Shown piece after piece: positions 1-7,209 of a stretch of DNA of 16,867 nt (positions are counted from its first letter, which is position 1; each line of letters begins with the position of its first letter). Origin of the DNA: Opitutaceae bacterium (lineage in GTDB: Bacteria > Verrucomicrobiota > Verrucomicrobiia > Opitutales > Opitutaceae); contig SYDD01000280.1 in assembly GCA_005786775.1 (NCBI GenBank), forward strand, positions 1-16,867, in the 5' to 3' direction. The position numbers were made by a program, and so were the translations under genes. The notes under the pieces are model-generated. The model was given only the letters and a program-made list of their open reading frames with translations, was not told the origin of the DNA and searched no databases.

Positions 1-320
1 CAGCTCATACAGACGGACAGGTCGATGTCGAAAACGTGGGGACGCTTCTGCGCCTTTCCCTTCTCATCGCGCTCCATCACGATGTAGATGCACTGCGGCG
101 GGCACTCCTTCTCGCAGATCTGGCAGGCTACGCAACGCAGCGTCCCGAGCGGATCCGTGGGGTCCTCCCCGACGAGAAAGGGGAAGTTGCGGTAGTTCTC
201 CGGCAGTTGGGTTCGCTCCTCCGGATACTGCGTGGTGACCATCCGCGCCGGGTCGTGGAAGCTCCCGACGAGGTTCCGGGCGGTGACCTTCAGGCCTTGG
301 AGGAGTCCGGTTCCGAGCAT
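1..320 (-). CDS. nuoI: NADH-quinone oxidoreductase subunit NuoI (partial, 3' end outside window)
   Basis: This is the 23-kDa subunit of respiratory complex I, which carries two [4Fe-4S] clusters (N6a/N6b) that pass electrons towards NuoB. I translated it by hand from the ATG at 320-318: 106 complete codons remain before the left edge. The first ferredoxin motif is complete, C63-x2-C66-x2-C69-x3-C73 followed by Pro (RCVACQICEKECP). The second motif has only begun, at C104, so the remaining cluster ligands and the C-terminus lie beyond the window. The gene starts 9 bases after the nuoD stop, so it belongs to the same operon. No clear Shine-Dalgarno sequence precedes it, and translation may depend on readthrough from nuoD. 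The identity is firm; the full length is unknown. Confidence 0.93.
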   Translation of the reverse strand, partial: MLGTGLLQGLKVTARNLVGSFHDPARMVTTQYPEERTQLPENYRNFPFLVGEDPTDPLGTLRCVACQICEKECPPQCIYIVMERDEKGKAQKRPHVFDIDLSVCMS

Positions 321-329
321 GGCGGGGGA

Positions 330-1493
330 TCAGCGGTCGACCTCGCCGAGCACGATGTCGATGCTCCCGAGGATGATGACGGCGTCGGCGACGGTGTGCC
401 CGAGGCAGAGGTCCTCGAGCACGGTGAGGTTGATGAGCGAAGGCGGGCGCACGCGGTAGCGGTAGGGGTTGGGCCCGCCGTCGCTGACAAGGTAGAAGCC
501 GATCTCCCCCTTCGGACCCTCGATGCGCCCGTAGGCCTCGCCGGGTTTCGGCCGGAAGCCGCGGAGCTTCGCCTTCGGGTCGAAGACCGGCCCGCCCGGC
601 AAATCGCGCAGGGCGGCACGCAGGATGCCGAGCGATTCGCGCATCTCCAGCATCCGCACCATGTAGCGGTCGTAGGTGTCGCCGTGGGCGCCGAGCGGGA
701 TCCGGAAGGGGAAGCGCGGGTAGAGGCCGTAGCCGTCGACGCGCCGCAGGTCGTGGTTCACGCCGCTCGCGCGCAGCATCGGGCCGGTGACGCCGGCGTT
801 CACCGCGAGGGCGGCGGGCAGCACGCCCACGCCCTGGGTGCGGGCCAGCAGGATCTCGTTGACGGTGATCAGCTCCTCGTACTCGTCGAGGAAGGCCCCG
901 TAACGCTCCACCAGGCGCGCGGCGGCGGCGAGCCAGTCGGGGGACGGGTCGAGCCGGCAGCCGCCGAAGCGCTGGAAATTGCACATCATCCGCGAGCCGC
1001 TTAGCGCCTCGAAGAGGTCGAGGATGGCTTCCCGCTCCCGGAAGGCGTACATCAGTGGCGTGCCGCTGCAGCCGGTGTCCTGCAGCAGGAAGCCCGCGAG
1101 GCAGGTGTGGTTCAGCAGGCGCGTCAGCTCGGCAAGGATGATGCGGACGTATTCCGCGCGCTCGGGCACGGCCTGCCCGGCGAGCTTCTCGACGGCCAGG
1201 GCATAGGCCCAGTTGTTGGTCATCGAGTTCAGGTAATCGAGCCGGTCAGTGTACGGCATCGAGGCCAGGTAGCTGGTGTTCTCGCCGAGCTTCTCGTGGT
1301 TCCGGTGCAGGTAGCCGAACACCGGCTTGAGGCGCACGATCCGCTCGCCGTCGAGGGTGGCGATCATCCGGAAGACGCCGTGGGTCGACGGGTGATGCGG
1401 CCCCATCGAGACCTCGAGCAGGTCCCCGTGGAAGGGATCCTGGACCGCGCGCACCGAGGCGCCGGCCGGGGAGAGGGGCGGGGCCGGGTTCAT
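330..1493 (-). CDS. nuoD: NADH-quinone oxidoreductase subunit NuoD (49-kDa subunit)
   Basis: NuoD is the 49-kDa, hydrogenase-large-subunit-like protein that forms most of the quinone-reducing cavity of complex I together with NuoB and NuoH. The chosen ATG gives 387 residues, near the usual 380-420. Visible signatures are GPHHPSTHG at 31-39, HRNHEKLGE at 63-71, ELTRLLNH near 122-129 and a C-terminal IDIVLGEVDR. His38 and Tyr87 (in TDRLDYLNSM) fall where the quinone-headgroup residues of Thermus Nqo4 lie. The ATG overlaps the nuoC stop as ATGA, which decides the start: the open frame extends 50 codons further upstream only by running through nuoC in another frame. It is a stand-alone NuoD, not a NuoCD fusion. 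Confidence 0.96.
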   Translation of the reverse strand: MNPAPPLSPAGASVRAVQDPFHGDLLEVSMGPHHPSTHGVFRMIATLDGERIVRLKPVFGYLHRNHEKLGENTSYLASMPYTDRLDYLNSMTNNWAYALAVEKLAGQAVPERAEYVRIILAELTRLLNHTCLAGFLLQDTGCSGTPLMYAFREREAILDLFEALSGSRMMCNFQRFGGCRLDPSPDWLAAAARLVERYGAFLDEYEELITVNEILLARTQGVGVLPAALAVNAGVTGPMLRASGVNHDLRRVDGYGLYPRFPFRIPLGAHGDTYDRYMVRMLEMRESLGILRAALRDLPGGPVFDPKAKLRGFRPKPGEAYGRIEGPKGEIGFYLVSDGGPNPYRYRVRPPSLINLTVLEDLCLGHTVADAVIILGSIDIVLGEVDR

Positions 1494-2176
1494 CGGGTCG
1501 CGGAATCTCCGGACCCGGCGGGCGGGGCGGGGTAGTGGCGCTGCGCCCGGGTGAGGACCCGGTCGTGGGGCGTCGGCTCCCATTCGTAGTCGTCGGGCTC
1601 GACGTAGTCCTTGCGCATCGGATGGTCGCGGAACTCGTCCCACATCAGCAGGCGGCGTAGGTCCGGGTGGCCCGAGAACACGACACCGAACAGGTCATAG
1701 ACCTCGCGCTCCTGGAACTCGCACGCGCGCCACACGGGCGTGAGCGACGGCAGGGTCACCCGCTCGCCGCGATCCTCCGTGCGCAGGCGCAGGATCACGG
1801 GCCCGTGGCCCTGCGCGACCGAATAGAGGTGGTACACGACCTCGAGGTGTCCCGGCATGGCCCGCCGCACCTTTTCCTCCACGACCCGGGTGCCGGGCAC
1901 GGTTCCCGCCGGGGTGTCCGCGGGTGGCGGTTCGGTGACGGTCCGGCGGACGGTCTCAGTGACCTCGCGGTCGGGCCAGTCGATACCGGTCACATTCGAG
2001 CAGGTGTCGAGCTGGAGTTCCGGGTCGTCGCGCAGGAATTCCGCGATCGCGCGGGCTCCCGCGGCGGGAATGAGGAGGGAGTGCTGCGCGGCGGGTCCGG
2101 GATTGAGCACCACGGTCGCGCCCACGCCGGGAAAACGGGCCGCGATGCGCGCGTGGAGCTGCTCGATCGTCTCCAT
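1490..2176 (-). CDS. nuoC: NADH-quinone oxidoreductase subunit NuoC (30-kDa subunit)
   Basis: NuoC is the 30-kDa peripheral-arm subunit that packs against NuoD. From the ATG at 2176 it has 228 residues. The family signature is clear: CEFQEREVYDLFGVVFSGHP at 152-171, then RRLLMWDEF and HPMRKDY at 185-191. Between TGIDWPDR (63-70) and HLEVVYHLYS (110-119) lies a Pro/Thr/Arg-rich stretch of about 37 residues (71-107) that looks like an insertion relative to compact NuoC proteins. A GTG three codons upstream (2185-2183) overlaps the nuoB stop as GTGA and is an equally plausible start, adding three residues. The stop overlaps the nuoD ATG, implying translational coupling. Confidence 0.94.
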   Translation of the reverse strand: METIEQLHARIAARFPGVGATVVLNPGPAAQHSLLIPAAGARAIAEFLRDDPELQLDTCSNVTGIDWPDREVTETVRRTVTEPPPADTPAGTVPGTRVVEEKVRRAMPGHLEVVYHLYSVAQGHGPVILRLRTEDRGERVTLPSLTPVWRACEFQEREVYDLFGVVFSGHPDLRRLLMWDEFRDHPMRKDYVEPDDYEWEPTPHDRVLTRAQRHYPAPPAGSGDSATR

Positions 2177-2181
2177 CGCGG

Positions 2182-2859
2182 TCACTCCGTTCGGATCAGC
2201 CGGGGCGGCTGCCAACGGGCGGGGTCGTGGGGCGGCTGAAGATCGTGGGGACCGAAGTCGGGGATCACGCACTCGCCGCCGTCGGCGCCGGGCCGCAGGT
2301 GCGGGGGAGCGGCGGGTCCGGTGAGGGGTTGGGCGCGGATCTTGGCCTGCAACTCCATCAGCCCGTGGAGCAGGGCCTCGGGGCGCGGCGGGCAGCCGGG
2401 GATGTACAGGTCGACCGGGAGAAAGCGGTCGATCCCCTTGAGCACGTTGTAGCCCTGCTTGAAGGGCCCGCCGGAGATCGCGCAGGCGCCCATCGCGATG
2501 CAGTACTTCGGCTCGGGCATCTGGTTCCAGAGGCGGACCACCTGCGGGGCCATCTTCTTGGTGACGGTGCCCGAGACGATCAGCAGGTCGGCCTGCCGGG
2601 GCGAGGGGCGGAACACCTCCGAGCCGAAGCGGGCGATGTCGAAGCGCGCCATTGAGGCGGCGATCATCTCGATCGCGCAGCAGGCCAGCCCGAATTGGAG
2701 CGGCCACACCGAGTTGCTGCGGCCCCAGTTGTAGAGTTCCTCGATGCTGGTGAGCAAAATGCCCTGGCGGCGGAGCTCGGCGCGCTCGGCGTCGCTGATC
2801 CCGGGCACCGGCGCGGCCGGCGACGGGGTGGGGTCCGGGATCGGGGCGGCGGGGTTCAT
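2182..2859 (-). CDS. nuoB: NADH-quinone oxidoreductase subunit NuoB (N2 cluster subunit)
   Basis: NuoB binds the terminal [4Fe-4S] cluster N2, which reduces quinone at the NuoB/NuoD interface. The frame encodes 225 residues. The four N2 ligands are visible: adjacent C60-C61 in QFGLACCAIEM, C126 in MGACAISGG and C156 in IPGCPPRPE. The core resembles standard NuoB (about 160-180 residues), but there is a Pro/Ala-rich N-terminal extension of about 25 residues and a C-terminal tail of about 48 residues after KIRAQ (177) that is Pro/His-rich and of no recognised fold. The ATG follows the nuoA stop by one base. Its stop overlaps a possible GTG start of nuoC. Confidence 0.96.
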   Translation of the reverse strand: MNPAAPIPDPTPSPAAPVPGISDAERAELRRQGILLTSIEELYNWGRSNSVWPLQFGLACCAIEMIAASMARFDIARFGSEVFRPSPRQADLLIVSGTVTKKMAPQVVRLWNQMPEPKYCIAMGACAISGGPFKQGYNVLKGIDRFLPVDLYIPGCPPRPEALLHGLMELQAKIRAQPLTGPAAPPHLRPGADGGECVIPDFGPHDLQPPHDPARWQPPRLIRTE

Positions 2860-2860
2860 C

Positions 2861-3232
2861 TCAGGTCCATTCCAGGTGGCCCCGGTGCCAGGCCCAGACG
2901 AGGCCCTCGGCGAGCAGCAGCACGAACACGAGCATCACCAGCAGGGCCCCCGCGGGCAGGCCCGAGAAGGCGACGGCGAAGGGCAGGAGGAACAGCACCT
3001 CCACGTCGAAGATGAGGAAGAGGATCGCGTAGAGGTAGTAGTGGGCCTGGAAGCGGATGCGGGTGTCACCGGTGGGCGCCACGCCGCACTCGTACACGGC
3101 GTTCTTCGACGGGCCCGGCCGCGGCGGCTGGAAGCGGCGGAACCAGAGGCGGGCCACCCCGAGCAGCGTGAGCGGCACGGCGAGCGCCACCAGCGCGAAG
3201 AGGGCGAGGAACGCGTACGGGTGGGGGTTCAT
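2861..3232 (-). CDS. nuoA: NADH-quinone oxidoreductase subunit NuoA
   Basis: NuoA is a small membrane subunit of complex I beside NuoH and NuoJ. From the ATG at 3232 it has 123 residues with three predicted membrane segments at about 7-29, 66-88 and 93-115. The first loop carries the conserved YECG (47-50) and the second helix contains FDVE (75-78). An upstream in-frame start would add 27 residues, but the ATG at 3232 is preceded by GGAAGGAACCG, one of the few convincing Shine-Dalgarno sequences in the window, and it gives the normal family length. This is the first gene of the nuo operon here, with 168 non-coding bases upstream. Confidence 0.95.
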   Translation of the reverse strand: MNPHPYAFLALFALVALAVPLTLLGVARLWFRRFQPPRPGPSKNAVYECGVAPTGDTRIRFQAHYYLYAILFLIFDVEVLFLLPFAVAFSGLPAGALLVMLVFVLLLAEGLVWAWHRGHLEWT

Positions 3233-3245
3233 CGGTTCCTTCCGG
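3222..3245 (-). promoter_or_regulatory. Shine-Dalgarno site of nuoA
   Basis: Read on the minus strand, the sequence GGAAGGAACCG lies directly before the nuoA ATG. It is purine-rich and pairs well with the anti-SD end of 16S rRNA. It decides the nuoA start against the longer open frame, and it contrasts with the pyrimidine-rich leaders of many other genes in this window. Confidence 0.7.
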
Positions 3246-3400
3246 TAGTCTTTTGACGTAAGCAGCCCCACGCAACGCCCAAGGACGTTCCTATCTTGCG
3301 CAATCTGGGGCATTGGCTGCCCGAGTCGATACGCGGGAGTACGGCGACGGGGTGGGTCGGCACGGGGGTGCCGGGAGCACAGGTGATCTGGTTCGCGAAC
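3233..3400 (-). promoter_or_regulatory. nuo operon leader / apbE-nuoA intergenic region
   Basis: These 168 bases separate the apbE stop from nuoA and should contain the nuo promoter or be read through from apbE. I see no convincing -35/-10 pair. Three symmetrical elements stand out: the perfect 10-base palindrome gttcgcgaac at 3391-3400 touching the apbE stop, the 6-bp hairpin at 3358-3373, and an imperfect 16-base palindrome aacgcccaaggacgtt at 3274-3289. The last two could be operator-like or transcript structures; none matches a motif I can name. Confidence 0.4.
3358..3373. repeat. Perfect 6-bp stem hairpin downstream of apbE
   Basis: The sequence cggcac-gggg-gtgccg is a perfect inverted repeat with a four-base loop, 28 bases past the apbE stop on the minus strand. 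It lacks a following T-tract, so it is not a canonical intrinsic terminator. It may be a processing or pausing hairpin, or chance symmetry in G+C-rich DNA. Confidence 0.35.
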
Positions 3401-4264
3401 TCAAGCTCGCGTCCGCGGATCCGCGATTACGAGGACGGAAAGTGTACCCGCGGCCCGCAGGGTCCCATCCGCCTCAAGCCAGGCCGCGCCGATGCCGGGA
3501 TGCGCGCCGCACACCTCGCGGATGCGCGGCTCCTCCAGCACAAAGAAGGCGGTGGACAACGCGTCGGCCTGGGCGGCCGAGGGCGCGAGCGCCCAGGCCC
3601 GGGGCCGGGCCCCGGCCGCGCGGCCGGTGCGCGGGTCGATCAGGTGCTCGCCCTGCTCGTCCGTGCCGGATCCGCTCAGTGAGGCATCCCTCAGGGTGAC
3701 CGCGACGCGGTTGCCCTCCCCATCCACCAGCCCGGCCGCCCACCCGCCCCCGGCCGCCGGATCGTCGCCGAACGCGAGGACGCTGCTGCCGCCGGCGTTG
3801 AGGTGCGCCGCGGTGAAACCCCACTCGCGCAAAAGGTCAGCCAAACAGTCGAGCGCGTAGCCCTTGCCCACCGCGCCAAGGTCGAGGTCGAGGCGTTCCG
3901 CGCGTGAGGTAAGCCGGTGGGTCTCGGGGTCGAGAAAGTAAGGCGGCAGATCCGGCGGCAGGTCTGGGGGGCGCAGGGAACGGAACGCAGGGTCGAACGC
4001 CCGGCCGGTCGCGACGCTGACCTCCGCGGCGAGCAGCAGGCAGGCGAGGGTGTCGGGCGGGAGCGTCAGGGCGCCGCCGGGCGGCAGCCGATTGGCGCGG
4101 GAGATTACGCTGTGCTCGATGAAACGGCTCAGTTCGCCCTCCAGCCGGTCGAGCTCGCGGAAGGCGGCCTGGGCGGCCTGCCGGGCGTAGGCCGGCTCCG
4201 CGCTCGGCAGCGTCAGCTCCCAGAACGTGGCCATGGCCTCGTGCTGAAACCGTGGCGCGTTCAT
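3401..4264 (-). CDS. apbE: ApbE-family FAD:protein FMN transferase, no signal peptide
   Basis: ApbE proteins transfer FMN from FAD onto a Thr/Ser of target flavoproteins such as NqrB/C and RnfD/G. The chosen ATG gives 287 residues. Motifs are LDLGAVGKGYALD (127-139), LNAGGSS (155-161) and HLIDPRTGR (207-215), with DALSTAFFVL (234-243) as the usual Mg2+/nucleotide segment. The ApbE fold begins almost at residue 1 (HEAMATFWEL at 8-17). There is no Sec signal or lipobox, unlike the typical periplasmic lipoprotein form, so the protein should stay in the cytoplasm. The ATG overlaps the stop of the upstream glycosyltransferase as ATGA, which sets the start and indicates co-translation. The target flavoprotein is not visible; nuo genes downstream are not known ApbE substrates. 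Confidence 0.9.
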   Translation of the reverse strand: MNAPRFQHEAMATFWELTLPSAEPAYARQAAQAAFRELDRLEGELSRFIEHSVISRANRLPPGGALTLPPDTLACLLLAAEVSVATGRAFDPAFRSLRPPDLPPDLPPYFLDPETHRLTSRAERLDLDLGAVGKGYALDCLADLLREWGFTAAHLNAGGSSVLAFGDDPAAGGGWAAGLVDGEGNRVAVTLRDASLSGSGTDEQGEHLIDPRTGRAAGARPRAWALAPSAAQADALSTAFFVLEEPRIREVCGAHPGIGAAWLEADGTLRAAGTLSVLVIADPRTRA

Positions 4265-4962
4265 CGGCGGCCGGAGCGGCGCTGGCGCCACCAGAGCCCG
4301 ACCATCGCGAGGGCCGGTCGCAACCAGAGCCGGCCGAGTCCGTACTTGGATTCGCCGCGGGTCCGCGCGTGGTGGCGCACCGGCCGTTCCCCGACGCGGA
4401 ACCCGGCCCCCGCGGCGAGCGCGGGCACGAAACTCTGCATTAGCTCCATCGGCCGCAGGGCCGCGAGCACCTCGCGCCGCATCACTCGGAGCTGGCAGCC
4501 CGAGTCGTGCACCCCGTCACGGAGCAGCCGCCCACGGACGGCATTGGCCACGCGGGACATCAGCCGGCGCAGGCGGGTGTCGTGCCGGTCGGTGCGCCAG
4601 CCGCAGGCAAGATCGACCGCGCCGCCTTCCACCAGCGCGAGCAGCGCCGGCAGGTCGCGGGGGTCGTTCTGGCCGTCGCCATCCATCATCGCGAGGAACT
4701 CGCCCTCAGCGGCCCGCAGGCCCGCGAGGAGCGCCTCGGCCTGGCCGCGGTTGGGCCGCAGCGGCAGGGCGCGAACGGCGGGCCAGCGCCCCGCCGCGGC
4801 CGCGATCTCGGCCGCCGTGCCGTCCGTGCTGCCGTCGTCGACCAGAATGATCTCATGCGGCCGCCCGAGCCCCGCCAGCACCGTCGCAGCAGTCTCCGCT
4901 AGCGGCAGGATATTTCCCTCCTCGTTATAGAGGGGGATGACCAGGGAGACGACGGGTTTCAC
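4261..4962 (-). CDS. Family 2 glycosyltransferase, dolichyl/polyprenyl-phosphate sugar synthase type
   Basis: This looks like a DPM1-type GT2 enzyme, which loads a sugar from an NDP-sugar onto a polyprenyl phosphate on the cytoplasmic membrane face. It has 233 residues. VSLVIPLYNEEGN (5-17) is the N-terminal nucleotide-binding strand, DDGSTDG (42-48) and DGDGQNDP (94-101) carry the acidic metal/nucleotide residues, and HDSGCQLRVMRREVL (152-166) plus RGESKYG (202-208) are typical of the subfamily. No multi-spanning C-terminal domain is present, so it is the short form. The GTG start overlaps the stop of the upstream Agl23-like gene as GTGA; the open frame is longer but runs through that gene. 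The likely job is to provide lipid-linked sugar to the Agl23-like partner. Sugar and acceptor are unknown. Confidence 0.88.
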   Translation of the reverse strand: MKPVVSLVIPLYNEEGNILPLAETAATVLAGLGRPHEIILVDDGSTDGTAAEIAAAAGRWPAVRALPLRPNRGQAEALLAGLRAAEGEFLAMMDGDGQNDPRDLPALLALVEGGAVDLACGWRTDRHDTRLRRLMSRVANAVRGRLLRDGVHDSGCQLRVMRREVLAALRPMELMQSFVPALAAGAGFRVGERPVRHHARTRGESKYGLGRLWLRPALAMVGLWWRQRRSGRR

Positions 4963-6500
4963 GGCTCGGGCGAGAACACCACGCAAAGGAATCCCGGACG
5001 CAAACCGACGAAGGACTCGCGGGCCGGACGCCCCAGCCGAGCCCGGACGGTGTCCGCCTGCGCCACCGAGGCGATGACGAGCGCGCCGCCGCAGTCGGCC
5101 GGGGCCTCGGTCCAGTAGCCCACGTCCGGCAGCCCGCGGAGATACCACGGTAGGGGCCAGTATTCCTCGCTGATGACGCGGATTGGTTCGCCGGGCCGAG
5201 CCGCGCGGGCTGCCTCGGCCAGCGGCCGGATCTTCAGGACGTCGCTGGAGGAGTGCACGTAGGCCCAGGGATTGCGGCCGTCGGCGGGACGGAGAAAAGA
5301 GGTTAGGCGCGTTTGCTGCCCGAGGGAAAACACGGCCAGCACCGCGATGGCCGCCGCGAGCGCTGGGCCGGAGCGGCGGCGGGCGAGGGCGTCCAGGGCC
5401 GCGCCGGCGAGCAGGGCCGCCGGCGGCACGAAGTGAACCGCGTGCCAGGGGGTCTTGTACGGGAAGGCCGACAAGGCGGCGAGGATGAACACGCCGTAGA
5501 CGGCACAGCCCCGCAGGAGCGGATCGCGGCGTCGGGCGGCCACCGCTAGGCCGGCCAGGGCGAGCGCGGACAGGGCGGCCTGATGCCAAAGCAGGCCGCC
5601 GGAGCGACTCCAACCGAGCAGTTGGAGATAATAGTGCCACGACTTCTCGTGCCCGGTCGGCGGCGCCTCGGCGCCGAAGCGGAGCAGGGCGTGCAGATAA
5701 ACGGACAGCGCGTCGCGCAGTCCCGCCCAGTGGGCGCCGAACGAGGAGTAAAGAAGGGCAGCGGTGAGGGCGGCGGCGCCGAGTCCGGCGAGCAGGTCGC
5801 GTCCCGGCCGCGCGCTAGCGGGGCGGGCGGCGGCGCGGGTCAGCAGCCAGGCGATCGCCGCCATCCCGAGGAAGAGCGGTGTGCTGGCCTTGGTCGCCTG
5901 CATGAAACCCACGCCCGCGCCCGCAACTACCGCCCAACGGGTGAGCCCGGAGTGCCACCAGCACCGCAGGGCGACGGCGACGGCCAGCGTGGCAGTCGCG
6001 AGCAGGGTTTCTTGGATGAAGTAGCGGCTGTAGTAGACCGCGGGTGGGGCGAGGGCGAGGAAGGTCCCCGCGGCGAGCGCGGCCGGACCGCTGAGCCCGG
6101 GCCCGCCGGACTCGCGCCGGCGGGCCAGGATGACGAGCAGGGGCACGGCCAGCGCGCCGGCGACTGCGGGGACGAGGCGGAGGGTGGTCTCGTCGAGGGC
6201 GGCGAGGCTGGCCTGCCCGCGGACCGTCGCGACAGCGGCGCCGAGGTAGTAGAGGGTCGGCCCGTGGTGGTCGCGCGGGTCGAACGCGTAGCGGCCCGCC
6301 TCCACCAATTCGCCTGTCTTGACGCCCTGGTTGGCCTCGTCCGCGTGCATTGGCCGGCGGGCGAGGTCGTGCGTGCGAAGCCAGAGCGCGACGGCGGCCA
6401 GCAGGGCCAGCGGGAGGCAGCGCAGGAGGGCGGGGGGCACGCCCCATCGGTGGGCGACGGCGGGGGACTTGTCAGTACCAACCCGCCGCCCGCCGGGCAC
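4959..6500 (-). CDS. Agl23/TIGR03663-like polytopic membrane glycosyltransferase (PMT/GT39-like fold)
   Basis: The 513-residue frame is strongly hydrophobic with a first membrane segment at about 26-41 followed by a loop carrying HADEANQG (52-59, acidic D54/E55) and DPRDHHGPTLYYLG (74-87). This is the arrangement of the TIGR03663/Agl23 family and of PMT-type enzymes, which use a polyprenyl-phosphate sugar outside the membrane. Many further membrane segments follow, and the last ~100 residues form an extracytoplasmic domain. The family has also been called flippase-associated, so the exact reaction is uncertain. The start is doubtful: the furthest start is a GTG at 6500-6498, directly abutting the T-tract of the preceding terminator; a GTG at 6440 is an alternative that still keeps the first membrane segment. 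It overlaps the GT2 gene downstream. Confidence 0.82.
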   Translation of the reverse strand: MPGGRRVGTDKSPAVAHRWGVPPALLRCLPLALLAAVALWLRTHDLARRPMHADEANQGVKTGELVEAGRYAFDPRDHHGPTLYYLGAAVATVRGQASLAALDETTLRLVPAVAGALAVPLLVILARRRESGGPGLSGPAALAAGTFLALAPPAVYYSRYFIQETLLATATLAVAVALRCWWHSGLTRWAVVAGAGVGFMQATKASTPLFLGMAAIAWLLTRAAARPASARPGRDLLAGLGAAALTAALLYSSFGAHWAGLRDALSVYLHALLRFGAEAPPTGHEKSWHYYLQLLGWSRSGGLLWHQAALSALALAGLAVAARRRDPLLRGCAVYGVFILAALSAFPYKTPWHAVHFVPPAALLAGAALDALARRRSGPALAAAIAVLAVFSLGQQTRLTSFLRPADGRNPWAYVHSSSDVLKIRPLAEAARAARPGEPIRVISEEYWPLPWYLRGLPDVGYWTEAPADCGGALVIASVAQADTVRARLGRPARESFVGLRPGFLCVVFSPEP

Positions 6501-6531
6501 AAAAAAGGCCAGCCGCGCGGGGCGGCCGGCC
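6501..6531 (-). terminator. Rho-independent terminator after the discoidin-domain gene
   Basis: On the minus strand a 10-bp G+C stem (one G-U pair) with a five-base loop is followed by six T. The arms are 6522-6531 and 6507-6516, the loop 6517-6521 and the T-run 6506-6501. It ends transcription of the discoidin-domain gene, whose stop codon is 18 bases upstream, and it sits right against the possible start of the Agl23-like gene. Confidence 0.85.
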
Positions 6532-6549
6532 GGAAGGGGAACGCGGCGT

Positions 6550-7209
6550 TTACTTGGCGACGCCGAACACCTCGATCTCGCAGTAGTGGTTCAGTTCGTC
6601 GGAGGTGTTGCCGTTGCTATAGAGGCGGACGTAGCGGCCGGAAGCGCCGTCGGCCGGCAGCACACGGCCGTGGTTAGTCTCCACGTAGGACTTGTCGCTG
6701 CCCTTGCCGAGCTTGGACGAGTTGTCGTCGTCGTTGTTGAAGATGGTCTTGACGCCCTTCTTGAACTCCGGGTCATCGGAGATCTGGACCACGACGTCGT
6801 GGTAGACGCGGGCCTGCGAGTGGAAGTGCCACATCGCGACCGCGTCGATCTTCGCGGAGGCGCCGAGGTCGACTTGCACCCATTGCGTGTTGGGCCCGAG
6901 CTCCACGTAAGCGCCGTCGATGCCGGTCTTGTCTCCGTCGGTGATGAATGACAACTCGCCGATCACGGGGAGGGAGTCGCTGCTGGTAACCTTCTTGCCG
7001 CGAGACAGCAGCTTCGACTCGGCCGAGACCATGATGTCCGGGCGCTTGGCGCCGGCGGGCTCGAGGTTCGAGAGCGAAATCGGGCGGGGTGTGCCCGCGA
7101 AGAGCGGCTTCGGGTACTCGACGGCGAGGGGCACCTTGCCGGGGGCGCCGGCAAAGGCGGTCGCACCGAGCAGGGCGGAGAGGAGGAGGGGGAGGTGGCG
7201 GGAGTTCAT
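6550..7209 (-). CDS. Secreted discoidin (F5/8 type C)-like carbohydrate-binding protein
   Basis: The protein has 219 residues. It begins with a Sec signal peptide (LPLLLSALLGATAFA, cleavage near residue 20-21). The rest, from about residue 55, is a jelly-roll discoidin/F5-8C-like domain: TQWVQVDLGASAKIDAV (about 108-124) and, near the C-terminus, GRYVRLYSNGNTSDELNHY followed by IEVFG are typical of this fold, which usually binds glycans or other extracellular ligands. No catalytic domain is attached, so it is probably a stand-alone extracellular binding protein. It has terminators on both sides and no Shine-Dalgarno sequence; the leader before the ATG is pyrimidine-rich (CTTTTCTCCCATCGTTCCC). 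No specific ligand can be named. Confidence 0.82.
   Translation of the reverse strand: MNSRHLPLLLSALLGATAFAGAPGKVPLAVEYPKPLFAGTPRPISLSNLEPAGAKRPDIMVSAESKLLSRGKKVTSSDSLPVIGELSFITDGDKTGIDGAYVELGPNTQWVQVDLGASAKIDAVAMWHFHSQARVYHDVVVQISDDPEFKKGVKTIFNNDDDNSSKLGKGSDKSYVETNHGRVLPADGASGRYVRLYSNGNTSDELNHYCEIEVFGVAK

Noticed and set aside
36..1004. Plus-strand open frame of 322 codons opposite nuoD/nuoI
   Set aside because: No family motif and opposite NuoD and NuoI whose residues are clear; shadow.
5583..6677. Plus-strand open frame of 364 codons opposite the Agl23-like gene
   Set aside because: Low-complexity Gly/Arg/Glu protein opposite a gene with membrane segments and the HADEANQG motif; shadow.
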